A stretch of 64,000 nucleotides of DNA from contig JAANBB010000100.1 of assembly GCA_014621425.1 (NCBI GenBank), positions 1-64,000 of the forward strand. The letters run 5' to 3'. The notes beneath the pieces were generated by a model. That model was not told where the DNA came from, did not search any database, and saw only the letters and a program-made list of their open reading frames with translations. Position numbers and translations under genes: made by a program. The first letter of the stretch is position 1; each line of letters begins with the position of its first letter. Positions 49,812 to 60,817 of this stretch are shown in pieces. This stretch comes from Cylindrodendrum hubeiense (taxonomy: Eukaryota; Ascomycota; Sordariomycetes; Hypocreales; Nectriaceae).

Positions 49812-51586
49812 TGCCCTTTGTACTTGTACATTGTTGCTTCATGGAGTTGGGAGATGCCGATTTATACATTATACATTCCTTAGATATACATATACAAGAC
49901 TGTGTCGACGGATATACAAGCACTCGGACCTGGACGAGATGGCTCATCTCTGGCTCTAGTTAACTCATGTATCTATGTCGTTCGTTTCGATAAGAGCGAA
50001 GTTTGTAGCATAAGATACCGCCAAGAATGCATATGTTGATCCTTGTGGACGTACTACTTGCTGCCTAGCTTCTCCCAAGGACGTAGACAATCATGACGTA
50101 GAAGCCAGTGCTTTGTGGGGTTCTGTGGGTTTGCTCTTGGAGCAGCTGAAGAGGCTGTCAGAATCGCTCTGGCCAATTGAAGTGACGAGTGGATACGAAT
50201 TGGGCGCTTTCCTGAGTCGCGGCGTCGATGCTTGACATACCTCGGTGAGCCATTCGAATGAGGAACTGGCGTTTCTTGTTATCAGCAACTGGCAATCTCC
50301 GATACAAAGAGTTACGCAAGCAATTGGACAATTGATTTCCGTCACGAGCGTCCCGGTAATTGCAAGGAACATATCCCCTCGGCGTCGGCCGCGTTTCCTC
50401 TGACGTCGTGCTAATCGACTCCACACTCGTTGCTTCTTTTGCTTGCTTCTTTTATTCTGGCTTGTTCCATGTACAGCAGAGTTCAGCTTTTGCCACCATT
50501 CCCACAATGGGATTTCCTTTGGACGTCTGTGTTGATGCCGAGAACCCGCCAGGCTCCGGGCCGGAGCCAAGAGCCCGCCTTGTTTTGCTCTTCGCCACCG
50601 CAACGTGGCCGAGCTGAGCTCGTCTCGTTCGATTCAGAAGCAACGAAGGTTATGCTGGGCGCAAAGAACAAGACGTGAGATGCTGTGCGGTCGTAATTGG
50701 GTTCGAGATTTGGGCATTTGTGCAGCATGCAATTGACCCAGCATGACTATGCGTGAGCTGCATCGCCGACCCATCCCAACCAGGAGGGCAGGCATCGTGT
50801 TCTGTTGGTCAACATCTCCAGTATTCAGAGCTCGTCCGATCCAATCTTGATTGATCGCTGTCGGGAGAGTTGTGGTCTGCCGGTGCTGTCCTTCCCCGCT
50901 GGCAGGGATCGCCCGGCGACGATGTTCCGATGATGTGCGTCAAGCCTCTCGGGAGCCAAAGCAACAAAGACAAGGAACAAGGCCCGAGGAACGCGGTTGC
51001 GGGCTTTGCAGCCTCTCAGCTCACGCGATCATGCCCATCCCCAGCTCACACCGGGACGCGTCTTGTGGGGAAGCAGACGTCGCGCTGCCGGCAAATGCAC
51101 TTCGTAGCGCCCGGCCATTCCCGCCCGCCGTGTCCTTCGTACGGTTGTCGTCGATGGCGTCGCAGAGTCCACCGCGCTGATACTGCCTCACCACGTGTAT
51201 GGGCCGTGTCTTGCAGCTCCCCCAGGATCATCCATGTCTCTTGCACAACTGAGACGACAATGTCTCGGTCGAGACGACAGCCGACAGGTCGATATTGCGG
51301 ATTATATATAGATATATGCCGCATAGCTGGCAGACGGGTCCTGTCGCCTGCTTCCCCAGTTGTGACGGGAACGGACCGGAAGCATAACACGATCGCATAT
51401 ATCCAGTTCTCCCCATCCGCCTCGGCCGCCTTTCTTTTAACCCCGAGTATTGTCTGTTCTCTGGACTAATCATAAGGGTATATTACCTATATTCACTTGG
51501 TCGCATTTCCAAGTCCTTTCTTTTGTGTCTTTTATTGTGTCTCTTTTCCATAGCCTTTTATCTTCTTGCCCAGGTATACCATCAGC
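49812..51586. other. Intergenic region, no gene seen
   Basis: 3' flank of the hydrolase-CorA gene, then the promoter of the Pro/Ala-rich gene with an AT run TATATATAGATATATG at about 51303-51318. Open frames (50091-50603 minus, 50870-51469 plus) carry no protein-like pattern. Confidence 0.55.
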
Positions 51587-52906
51587 ATGGCGTCTCCTCC
51601 TGCTTCCCCTCGCTTCGCTGCCGCTACGAAGTCCTCGTCCCGTCGAACCAGTCCCGTCCGACGACCCACCTCTGAAGCTGCTCCCACGCCGACCCGCTCC
51701 GGTCGTCCCGGAACGCCGACCCAGGGAGCTCGCCCGACTACGCCGACCATGGTCCGCCGCCGTCCCTCCACCGCAAAGCTGGGCCGCCGCTCCTCGACGG
51801 CATCGCTGAACCAGCCTGAGCGGCCGGCCACCCCGACCGAGCCCGTTAAGGAAAAGAAACGGGCTTCTTCGCCTCCCAAGGCAAGGCCCGAAGAGGTCAG
51901 GGCCAAGGCAGAGCCGGAGGCGGAGACGGAGCGTCCCGTTACACCACCAGCCAACCCCCTGACCGCCGTGCCCGAGAGCCCGGAGGTGGATGCACCCATC
52001 ATCGCCATTCCGAAGCCCCGATCGCGGCAGGTGTCCGGCATGGGCCCCGTAGCTACTCCACAGAGGGCCGTTATGCCTCGCTCCCGCCAAGTCTCCGGTG
52101 TGAGCACCGTGGCTACTCCCAGGGCTCCTACGCCGCGGTCCCGACAGGTCTCCGGTGTGACTACCGTGACGGCCTCCGAGACCGCGAAGCCTGACCTTGC
52201 GGATGCCCCTGCAGTAGTAGAGGCTCCCGCTGTCATTGAGGCTCCCGCAGTCATTGCGGCTCCGACCGTCGGGTCCACTCCCGCAGTTGCAGAGCGGCCA
52301 TCAGCAGCGCAACTCCCAGGGGCCGCGCAGCTTCCCGGAGCTGCTGAGGTCCCCAAGGTCGCACTTCTCCCGAAGGTCAGCGGCACTCCGGAGGCCGCCT
52401 CGGCTCCAGTGGTTGCTCCTCGCCCTGCCGTCCTCCCCACTCCGAAGGTTGCTGCTCGTCCCACGGTTGCTCCTCGCCCTGCCGTCATTCCCACCCCGAA
52501 GGTTGCCGCTTGTCCCACGGCTGCTCCTCTCCCGGTAGTAGCTGCTCGTCCCACTGTAGCTGCTCGTCCCGCAGTGGCTGCTCGCCCGGAAGTCGCATCT
52601 CTACCGGAAGTAGCCCCGCGACCGCAGGCTGCCCCGGTCCCGCCCCCCGGACCGCTTCCCGGCTTGGCACCTCTTCCTCCTGCCGCTCCTCTGCCGCCCC
52701 TTGCTGCTCTCCCGATTGTGGCTCTGGCCCCGATTGTTGCGAGAGCGCTGATTACCGCCCTGGCTCCCCGAACCGCCGCCGTCCCTCCAGTGGCCCCTCT
52801 GCCCTCGTCAGCGAAGACCCCGGAGTCTATCCTTGCTTCCACCCTCCCGCCCAAGACGGTGGTAGCTCTCCCTGCCCCTCGCTTTCGCCACTTGTATCAG
52901 GCGTAG
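51587..52906 (+). CDS. Pro/Ala-rich low-complexity protein with internal repeats
   Basis: A single exon of 439 residues. The start at 51587 is preceded by a C/T-rich leader, with a TATA-like run about 280 bp upstream. The N-terminus is basic and Ser/Thr/Pro-rich (ASPPASPRFAAATKSSSRRT, RRRPSTAKLGRRSSTASLNQ) with many SP and TP sites. Three copies of PRSRQVSG start about every 20 residues near 145-190. The C-terminal half is almost only Ala, Pro and Val with VAPRPAV-PTPKVAARPT-type repeats. No folded domain or membrane segment is seen. The opposite strand also stays open for 440 codons (51532-52854), Gly/Arg/Thr-rich. I prefer the plus strand because of the promoter, the leader and the phosphosite-like repeats, but the choice is not proven. 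Confidence 0.6.
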   Translation: MASPPASPRFAAATKSSSRRTSPVRRPTSEAAPTPTRSGRPGTPTQGARPTTPTMVRRRPSTAKLGRRSSTASLNQPERPATPTEPVKEKKRASSPPKARPEEVRAKAEPEAETERPVTPPANPLTAVPESPEVDAPIIAIPKPRSRQVSGMGPVATPQRAVMPRSRQVSGVSTVATPRAPTPRSRQVSGVTTVTASETAKPDLADAPAVVEAPAVIEAPAVIAAPTVGSTPAVAERPSAAQLPGAAQLPGAAEVPKVALLPKVSGTPEAASAPVVAPRPAVLPTPKVAARPTVAPRPAVIPTPKVAACPTAAPLPVVAARPTVAARPAVAARPEVASLPEVAPRPQAAPVPPPGPLPGLAPLPPAAPLPPLAALPIVALAPIVARALITALAPRTAAVPPVAPLPSSAKTPESILASTLPPKTVVALPAPRFRHLYQA

Positions 52907-54207
52907 AATCTTACCGCGGTAATGGACGTCACAGTGGTTTGGCGCCTCGGAGCCCCTAGATTGAAAATTGTGCTGCTGTGGTTTGAGCACATCCACGCCA
53001 AGGCGACCTAGTATTCAGTCACATCTAGGTAGCGACACGCAACCAAGCCAGGGCAATGCAGCAGCCCGAAGTCTCCTCCCTCGCCAGAAACCGAGTCGTA
53101 TTCTGACGAGTAGAGACTGTTCCTCCGATTCCACCACAACCATGGCATTCATTTCCTTGCTGTAACGATAATGACGACAATGATGATTTTTCTTGTATGG
53201 AGCACTAGGTACCTTGGAGTATAGAATATGATTTGTGTTTTATTGATTGAGCTCGTTTGTGATACCTGCCCGTGTCGTGCCACAACACCAAACCCAGTCC
53301 CCGGAGTGGTTCATGGAGAAGTGGCAAGATGTCGCTAAGGACGGAGCCGAGTTGCCTGTTCTTCCTGTCGACATGGGTTAATGGGCCCGATGACATTGTG
53401 ACGTGTACATGGTATGATGATATCCAGGGGCTTGAATTGGCCCGATGACCCTTAAGCTGCAGGTCGATGAATTGGGAATTCCCTGGAGCAATCGTTATGA
53501 CCCCTCCCGCCGTTGACGCGACGCTTTTGAGAGGGGTTTTGGCAGAGAAAACTCTCCCGCCTACATAAACGCCACGTACTCGTGGCCTATGATAACTCAG
53601 CAACTTCTTACGCAGTATGAACCATCAATCGGGATTTTTCTGCTTCACAGGTGCCACGCTAGGGTTCGTCTCATGGCCAGGGGTCAAGACATAACCGAGA
53701 TACGTCGCAATCCCCGGAATGCGGACGGAGCACATGCCCCGTACTTTTTCGCAGGAGAGGCCCCAAGCGCTGCAACCTGTCGGCCCTGATCGTCGCTAGT
53801 GAGCGGGGGAGACGGATGTGACGTCCGCCACATGTCAATGGCGCGAAGCCATATCTCCCGCTCACCGTTTGACAGGCGGATGGCCGGCGCTTTAGCGATT
53901 GAGCGATTGAGCGATTCCGCGAAGGCTTAGCCCTGGCTCCTTATTAACTCGACGACTCCACCCGTCTCCGTTCGGGTCCCGCCATTGTCTCTTTGCCATG
54001 CCACGTTGTTTTGACAGGCAGTGATCTACACGGCGTTGCGATTGACCTCATTCCGACAGACGCCGTCACGCCGAGCGCGATCCCCGAATTTGCAACAGAT
54101 TTTCGATATCCGCACGACATGGCACAACCGAATCCGATAGGGGAGCAGCATTTGGGTATAGGAGATATTGCAGTGGTGAGTGCGGGTTTCCCGAGCGGTG
54201 GTGTCGG
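52907..54207. other. Intergenic region, no gene seen
   Basis: Boundary between housekeeping-type genes and the putative metabolic cluster. A triple GCGATTGA-like repeat (GCGATTGAGCGATTGAGCGATT) at about 53892-53913 is the only visible structure. Confidence 0.55.
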
Positions 54208-55674
54208 ATGTCTCGGTGCGTCGCCAGAAATGCTGACTCAGAAAAGGACGACGGCATCAACGATAACGACTCGGCCCTGGGATTAGACTCGTAGGCATGA
54301 CCCCAAAAGTCCGGAGAATTACCAGCGTGGCTGACTAGTTCATCAGATGGGACGAAGATGATACCAAGTCATTGTCGTCGTCTGTCTTGAAGTATACGTG
54401 GGAGAATGGACGTCGATACCACGCCTACCGCGATGGCGCATATTGGTGAGCTTCTTATCCTGCGCCTGGAATCCCTGGAATGCGACTGAACATAGAATCA
54501 GGGGCCCCAACGACGAGCGACAATTAGACACAGAAGATTTCATGTAAGATCCTTTTACAACGACGATCCTGTTGCACTCGACTCATCCGTGGCTAGGCAC
54601 TCCATGTTCCTGACGATCCTCGATGGTCGGTTATACATAGCACCAATTTCAAAAAGTCCACAGGTAAGTCTTTCAAACCATGAAGTTATATCGGGCGAGC
54701 TAATTGAGTTCATAGAAAGTACTGGATGTCGGCTGCGGCACGGGAATTTGGACCATGTAAGCCCTCTCGCTCGTCATGACGCTCTCCTGAAAGCTAACCT
54801 GATTTAGAGAATTTGCTCAGCAACATGAGTCGGCAGAGGTCATCGGCGTCGATTTATCTCCCGTGCAACCAAGTATGGTATGGCGACCTTGCATTACCCG
54901 ATTCGCACTGAGCCGTCTGCTTACTCTGTCTTACAGGTGCCCCCGAATGTAAGATTCGAAGTCGACGATGTCAGCCTCGACTGGACATTCCCCAAGGATC
55001 ATTTCGACTTTGTTCACATCCGCATGCTCACGGGCTCCATCCCCTCATGGCCCGATTTTCACAAAAAGGTTCTGAGCCACCTCTCCCCTGGCGGCTGGGT
55101 CGAGCAAGTTGAGCTCGGCATGACGACCAAGTCTGATGACGGCACCGTTACACCCGATATGCCCTTTGCCAAGTGGGAGCATGTATTCACTATTGCTGGT
55201 GAGCAGATGGGGAAGACTTTCCTCGCGTCCGATCTCGCCGCCGATTCCATGCGCGAGGCTGGGTTCCAAAACGTCAACGAAATGCGACTGAAGCTACCTA
55301 TTGGTCGTTGGCCTAGGCACGAGACACTGAAGATTTGGGGAACGTGGTGCCGTGCGTTTCTGGCAGATGGTCTGGAGGGCTTTGGTCTAAGGATGATGAC
55401 AGGCGTCCTTGGTGTGAGTAAAAACCATGCCTTGACAGTACTAACTTTGAGAAATATTGGAGCTAACGAATTGAAGTGGACTTATGAAGAGACGCAAGCC
55501 TTCTTAGCTGACATGAAGAGACATCTAATGGATCCTAAGATTCATGGATATGTAGAAATGTAAGTCCTCCCTGCACGCACTACAATGTCTAATGCAGATG
55601 TCATTTTCTTGATGCTTACCAGTTTTAGGGTTGTTGCATACGGGCAGAAACCCTCAGGAAAGACACAGGCTTGA
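54208..55674 (+). CDS. LaeA/UMTA-like SAM-dependent methyltransferase
   Basis: Nine exons (54208-54290, 54347-54445, 54502-54543, 54597-54663, 54716-54756, 54808-54877, 54937-55413, 55477-55559, 55629-55674) keep frame at every junction and give 335 residues. Family blocks in order: SLSSSVLKYTWENGRRYHAY, GPNDERQLDTEDF, DGRLYIAPI, SAM motif I KVLDVGCGTGIW, EVIGVDLSPVQPS, VPPNVRFEVDDVSLDWTFP, FDFVHIRMLTGSI, LSPGGWVEQVEL and the end VVAYGQKP. Many members sit in secondary-metabolite clusters and methylate a small molecule or act in regulation like LaeA. Which applies here is open. Two exons are only 42 and 41 nt. The start is the first ATG in frame with EKDDGIND. An alternative first exon at 54118 does not keep the frame. 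Confidence 0.85.
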
Positions 55675-56138
55675 AGGGAATGAATCGATCATAATTGAAA
55701 TGCTCGGAATGTATATGAACAAAAGCTTTCGATTCTGCGCCTTATGCGCTACTTGCTATTTTTCTGGACCGTGCCGAAACAGGCACATACGAGATAGGTT
55801 TTAGTTTGCATGATTTAGATGATGAATTACGAACTTTTGTTGACAAAGACTGCGGGTTCGCAACTTGAATATTATGCATTTTAGGTGAAAGTCAACGTTG
55901 CTAGTCCTTCTATATCCTCGATGTAGTTGTGAACTAGTGGAATATCTAATTGTCTAGGAGGAGGCTAAAGAACAGCGATTTGATGTCGCCGAAGCCACTG
56001 ATTTTATTAAGACAATCTTGTCGTGGATTTATGTGAGACGAGTAATTATTATGCTAAGCTCCGCTCCTTATTCACTTGCCTCCACTCTAATAGGTTATTG
56101 ATTGCGAGCTGCCAAACACTCATGCATAAACCTATGGC
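55675..56138. other. Convergent intergenic region, AT-rich
   Basis: 3' flanks of the methyltransferase and permease genes. No gene seen. Confidence 0.6.
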
Positions 56139-58365
56139 TTATTTGGCTTGGCCCTTGCTTGAGTCTGTGTCTTCAGCCTTACCGCCGAGGTTGGTTTCCT
56201 GAACTGTGGAGACTAATTGCCGCCCCGAGTGGTCGTGAGAGATATCCCATGCCTCCAGCTCCGCAACTGGCACCTTGATAAGAGTTTGACTCTGTGCGCC
56301 GTCCTCGAACTCAAGGATTTCTTGCCGGAACTCATAACCACCCAACTTGGGGATGAGGACTGTCCAGACCCAGTGATAGATGACACAACCAACCAAGCTA
56401 ATAATTGGAGTCAGTAACGCTCAAATGTTCAGGAGAGGGGAGAAACTTACATTCCCAAGCCAGTAGCGGCATAAGTCGCGTACCAGAAGCTTACATCGCC
56501 AGAGTAAGGACCACCATCCGGCGGGTACCATGGCATAACAAGAAGATATACGTTCTTGATGATGTTAAAAACCAGAACCCAGTCCCAAGCTCTGAAGGTA
56601 GGAGCAGGGAGACCGAGACGCTTGCGGCGGCGGCGGACAATGATCAGACCGACAGCCATGATGAAGTCGAAGAAAGCAGCAGGGAAAATCTTCAAATCCG
56701 TGACTGTGAATCTGCATCAGTATTCATTCAGATAAAAGTTAATACACAGAACTTACTAAAGTTGAACGCATCGCCAGCAGGAGGGGCAAGAATCATGATG
56801 ATTGTGATCAGCCACTTTGCAAAATAAGGACCAAGAGCGGTTCCAAATGGTCGTGTAGATGCCCAGAATCGAGGCCAAGGAAGCACGCCTTGTCTATTAC
56901 ACAGAGGATTTAGTAAATATTCAATTAGAGGGCTCAGATATGAGTCAACTGACCTTCCACATTCTCGAATGATGCGGGATGTCCCCAGAAGGACTGCAAT
57001 CAAATTTCCAAGGGCGCTGAATGCGATGAGCACGTTAAGACCACGAGACGCGCGGCTTGACCCAAACACGTTGTTGAAAAAAAGAGTTGCCGTAATCTGG
57101 CTGGCCTCCATGATGTCGGCTTTGGGGACTTTATGTTGCATTTTGGTTAGCCACCTTCAATCTAGGTATAATGGAACTTAAAGGACTCACTAGCAGAGTA
57201 ATAAGCGACAATTGTCAAGATGTAAAGCACTGTTACTGATAAGAGGGCAATGAGGCCGTTCTTACGAATTGACTTGACAGGACTCTGTGGGGTTATGTAT
57301 CAGCAAGCGCTTTTCAACAACGGGTGCGTCCAGTATTCACCTTGACTTCATTCACAACATTAAAGGCATTCTCATAACCAGCATATGAGAAGATGATTTT
57401 GTAAAGGGCGTTTGTGAGTCCATATGGAGTCGCTTTTCCTTCAAATGAGTTCTGGAAGTTCGCCTTTGGGTTCTCAATTGAGGTGTGACCTCCAAGGACC
57501 GCAAAACCGGTGAAGGTGATGAAGAGGAGCGTCAGGACCTTGACAACTCCAATGCTGTTGGAGAACCAATACGCGTACTTGGTATTAAGAGCAACAACTG
57601 ATAATCATTAGAATAATCTGGACGGATAATTGCTTATAGTGTGGACACTTACGAAGCACAGCCAGGGTATAGCCAGCAATAGCCACACCCTTCAATTCCC
57701 ACGCTGTGGGATCATGAGTTCCAATAGCAAAAAGGTATTGCGCGAAGACTTTTATTGGTTAGCTGATTCACAAGTCACAATGTACATTTATCGCTTACCA
57801 ATGGCGTTACCACTGCTGAAGGTAAGGACGACGGCCTGGAACGCGAATGCAGTCGGGAATAGCCACTTGGGCCGAGGAAATGCTTGTTCCAGGTAGACAA
57901 CCTCGGATCCAGACCGGTTAGGGAAGTATGATGCGAATTCCAGATAAACAGAGAAGGCCGTGATTGAGGTGAAGAACCCAAGAGCCCAGTAGATTAGACT
58001 CAGCCCAATGCTACCCGTTCCGTTTAAAATACTCGATGCTGTTCGGTGTTAATAATCAAGCATTTTCACAAATAACCTCTAAATTTGCACTTACGGGTTG
58101 AAAAGATACCGGTGCCAATCATCTTGCTAATGTTTAGGAAGATAATGGTGATAGGGCCGACGGAGTAGCCGAGCGGCGAGTCAACCTCCACCGGGGCGCC
58201 GATTGCGTCTTGGTACGAGGCTTCAGAGTCATTTCCCGCCTTTTTCACCACATAGTGAGCACTGCCATCTGAAAACTCTCCATCGTTGCTGTCTTGTACC
58301 CCTCGCGCCTCTGATTCGGGAATGTCGCCTTGCCGGTTGCTGAACGGCCGGCGCCAGAACGACAT
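56139..58365 (-). CDS. APC-family amino-acid permease (Mup1/LAT-like)
   Basis: Nine exons on the minus strand (first 58365-58095, last starting near 56398) give about 593 residues by frame-consistent splicing. The cytosolic N-terminus (about 66 residues) is acidic and ends in the first helix with the substrate-binding motif NISKMIGTGIFSTPSSI. Later landmarks are SVYLEFASYFPNRSGSEVVY, FSYAGYENAFNVVNEVKSPV in the middle, RASRGLNVLIAFSALGN, and the last helices ITDLKIFPAAFFDFIMAVGL and VIYHWVWTVLIPKLGG. Twelve hydrophobic segments are expected for the family, and most are visible. Closest in style to fungal high-affinity methionine permeases. The actual substrate is unknown. The C-terminal tail of about 65 residues is hydrophilic. 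It probably lies at the plasma membrane and may supply or export an amino acid for the neighbouring enzymes (inference). Confidence 0.88.
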
Positions 58366-59416
58366 GGTAGCTTCTCTGCGTGCAGTTCAACGCGACCTTG
58401 ACTGAGAGTATTTGATTGGTAAAACAGGATGCGCTGAAATAGGAAAATTACAAGAAGAGCTTACGAGGACCTTGAAAGTATATACGATTCCCCGCGTTGC
58501 AACGCTTGAGACACGGACCGTCCACCCCACCGCTTGATGGTGGGACAGAGAGATAGAATGTCTTACACAATACGCCGAGGGATCCCTGTTGGAAAAAATC
58601 ATCTAATCGTGTCCCAGTTTTGACATGAATGGGACCACTCTTGCTCCATTGTAACACGATCACTGCCCAGACAAACCCCGAGCGGGATCCCAAGACGGTG
58701 GGATGGGCAAGGAACCAACGCTGAACTCGGCGATTTCTTGATCCAAGGTACTGATAACGCAATCCGGAGATCCTCTATAAAAGGTAGCAGCTGCCTAATT
58801 AGAACTAAGTGGCAGGGATCGTCGGAAAATGCGACGTTAGAGACTGGCTTGAGTGAGACTGTTCTGAACCCCTTCAAGCACAGACAACATAGCTGACGAC
58901 GCCAATTGGGAGAGGACAATATATTTTACGTTTGCTTACGGCGTCTGGACCTATAATTTGCTCTCTGAAGGGCACTAGACTCGAACGTGGTAAAGCTTTG
59001 AGGAAGTCCCGGGGATTAGGTTATTTGAGTCGAGATGTCGTCATAATCCTATCGTTGATGTGATCGGATCTGCCGACCGGGGAGCCAGCCGACCCATGTC
59101 GGCGGCCCGGCGAAATGTCTAAGGAATGAACGCCGCTCCGATATGGGGTTCCTTAAGCCAATTGGTGTCAAGGTTGTTATTGTGGATGGATCTACTCCGT
59201 ACATTGGTCACAGATACCTGGGGTGGTAGTGCCGTGGGGGCTGCCGAGTTTACTTCGTAGCGACGCCGTTCACAAATCATGGTCACAGTAGGAAACATAG
59301 GTCCCACTTGATCGAATTCTGTTCAGACGAAATACGTAGGCCCAATATTCATGCATACGGGATATGTAACATAGAGCGGGCTCCTTTTCCCCATTCGGCG
59401 GCAATTCTGTCAAACA
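58366..59416. other. Permease promoter and SDR 3' flank
   Basis: No gene seen. A GCGTTGCAACGC palindrome at about 58492-58503 and a GATAACGC near 58755 lie in the permease promoter. The exact TAACGTTA palindrome found upstream of the bZIP gene was not seen here. Confidence 0.55.
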
Positions 59417-60295
59417 TCATACCAACAAGCCCATGGTGAACTTGGTTTTATCCGCTGCAATCTCGTCCTTAATCGCCTTGAGTTCATTGACATCCCATGC
59501 CGCCCAGACAAACCTGCCATTGAGGAACTTGGCTTCCTCACTAGCAGCCCAAACAGCGAAATCGCCAGACAGAGCAACATCGTCATAGACGAGCCCAAAC
59601 TTCTCAACCGAGGCACTGATCTTCCCCGACAGACCAGTTCCGCCAATGAGGCCAGGGTGGAAGTGGATAACGGTCAGGCTGGGATTTTCTTCGTGGTAGT
59701 ACTCGAATAGCTTGTAGGCTGCAAGCTTGGAGGCCCGGTAACTGGAGTAGCCTTCCAAGAAAGGGAGATGGATCACCGAACTAGAGTTGTGGATGACGGT
59801 CGCCCGCTCAGCAGCGAATGGATGAAACGCTTGAAGGAGATTGAAATTTCCCCGGACTGTGATGTCGAAGCCTTGCCACCAATCCTCCGGATCCGAGTCG
59901 GCGATGGTGTTCAATGAAGACAGGTACCCAGCGTTGGCGATGAGAATGTCGATCTTGCCGTGAATAGACGTGGCGAAGGACTGCACTGCGGAAGACGTGG
60001 CCTTGGCGTCGGTAACATCGACTACATAGGTCCAAACAGTAGTTCCAGGACTTAGAACCTCGATTTCGTTCTTTTTCTCCAGCAGAGATTTCTCTGTTCT
60101 TCCTAATAAGGCCAGATTGGTGATGCCGGATTGTGCGAAGGACTGGGCGATGGCCGCGCCTATACCGGAACCACCACCAGTAATCAGGGCATTTTTTCCC
60201 TTAGTTGACAGCTCTGGACGCTTTGGAGAGATGGCTGGATAACTGGTTTGATGAAGGGTTTTGATCTCGGTCTTGATCTCGTTCTTGAACGACAT
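59417..60295 (-). CDS. Short-chain dehydrogenase/reductase (classical SDR)
   Basis: A single exon of 292 residues from ATG 60295. Classical SDR motifs are all present: cofactor loop ALITGGGSGIGAAIA, ILIANAGYLSS, the catalytic Ser in VIHNSSSVIHLPFL and the catalytic pair in YSSYRASKLAAYK. The cofactor is NAD(H) or NADP(H); the GRTEK segment after strand 2 (Arg) leans to NADP(H). It would reduce a ketone or oxidise an alcohol of a small molecule. An ATG 13 codons upstream (60334) is also in frame but encodes a Lys-rich extension that looks like leader. The gene is divergent from the bZIP regulator and shares its palindrome-rich promoter. No introns, unlike its neighbours. Confidence 0.92.
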   Translation of the reverse strand: MSFKNEIKTEIKTLHQTSYPAISPKRPELSTKGKNALITGGGSGIGAAIAQSFAQSGITNLALLGRTEKSLLEKKNEIEVLSPGTTVWTYVVDVTDAKATSSAVQSFATSIHGKIDILIANAGYLSSLNTIADSDPEDWWQGFDITVRGNFNLLQAFHPFAAERATVIHNSSSVIHLPFLEGYSSYRASKLAAYKLFEYYHEENPSLTVIHFHPGLIGGTGLSGKISASVEKFGLVYDDVALSGDFAVWAASEEAKFLNGRFVWAAWDVNELKAIKDEIAADKTKFTMGLLV

Positions 60296-60817
60296 TTTCT
60301 TTTTGATGCGTGGCGAATTGTTAAAAGGGTACAATTGGTACTCCTGGCCTGATTTTCCTTGAGTAAATCCGATGAGAGACTACTTGGGCCTCTTATATGA
60401 TATCTTGAAGTTATTGTTTGATTGGACTGGGTTTATCTGAGTTGAGATGCTTAGAAATCTTGATCTTTACTCCTAACAGCAACGGGATTCCATTTTCAGT
60501 TACCCGGATAATAACATTCAGAATCCATTTTCTCTTGTACGATTATCTAACCTCTGGCGCTTTGAATCTTCCCTAACGTTATCTCGGCGACTTCTTGTCC
60601 TGATCTTGCTGTTTTCATAGCCTTTAGATGAATAAGCACTGCACTATGTGGGGCCTGGCCGTGGAATTATTAATCACAGCTCGAGACGTAACGTTATCGC
60701 GCTAGTGCTTCTATAACGTTATTCAGCACATCTGCCCTTTTCAACGTTGAATTCCCCTCGCTGTCGAGCAGAATAACGTTATTTGTTTGTCATTTCTCCT
60801 TTAAGACCGATTAAAGA
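60296..60817. promoter_or_regulatory. Divergent SDR-bZIP promoter with four TAACGTTA palindromes
   Basis: The exact 8-bp palindrome TAACGTTA occurs at 60574-60581, 60689-60696, 60714-60721 and 60774-60781. The last two extend to ATAACGTTAT and AATAACGTTATT. A related palindrome TCAACGTTGA lies at 60741-60750. All five sit within 210 bp, mostly next to the bZIP gene. Dyad sites with an ACGT-like centre are typical of bZIP dimers, so binding by the adjacent regulator is a reasonable inference. Confidence 0.7.

Noticed and set aside
51532..52854. 440-codon minus-strand Gly/Arg ORF as a gene
   Set aside because: Plus-strand alternative has better promoter and leader context; the question is listed as a finding.
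54118..54286. Upstream first exon for the methyltransferase (start at 54118)
   Set aside because: Splicing at the GTGAGT after it gives the wrong frame for the conserved second block.
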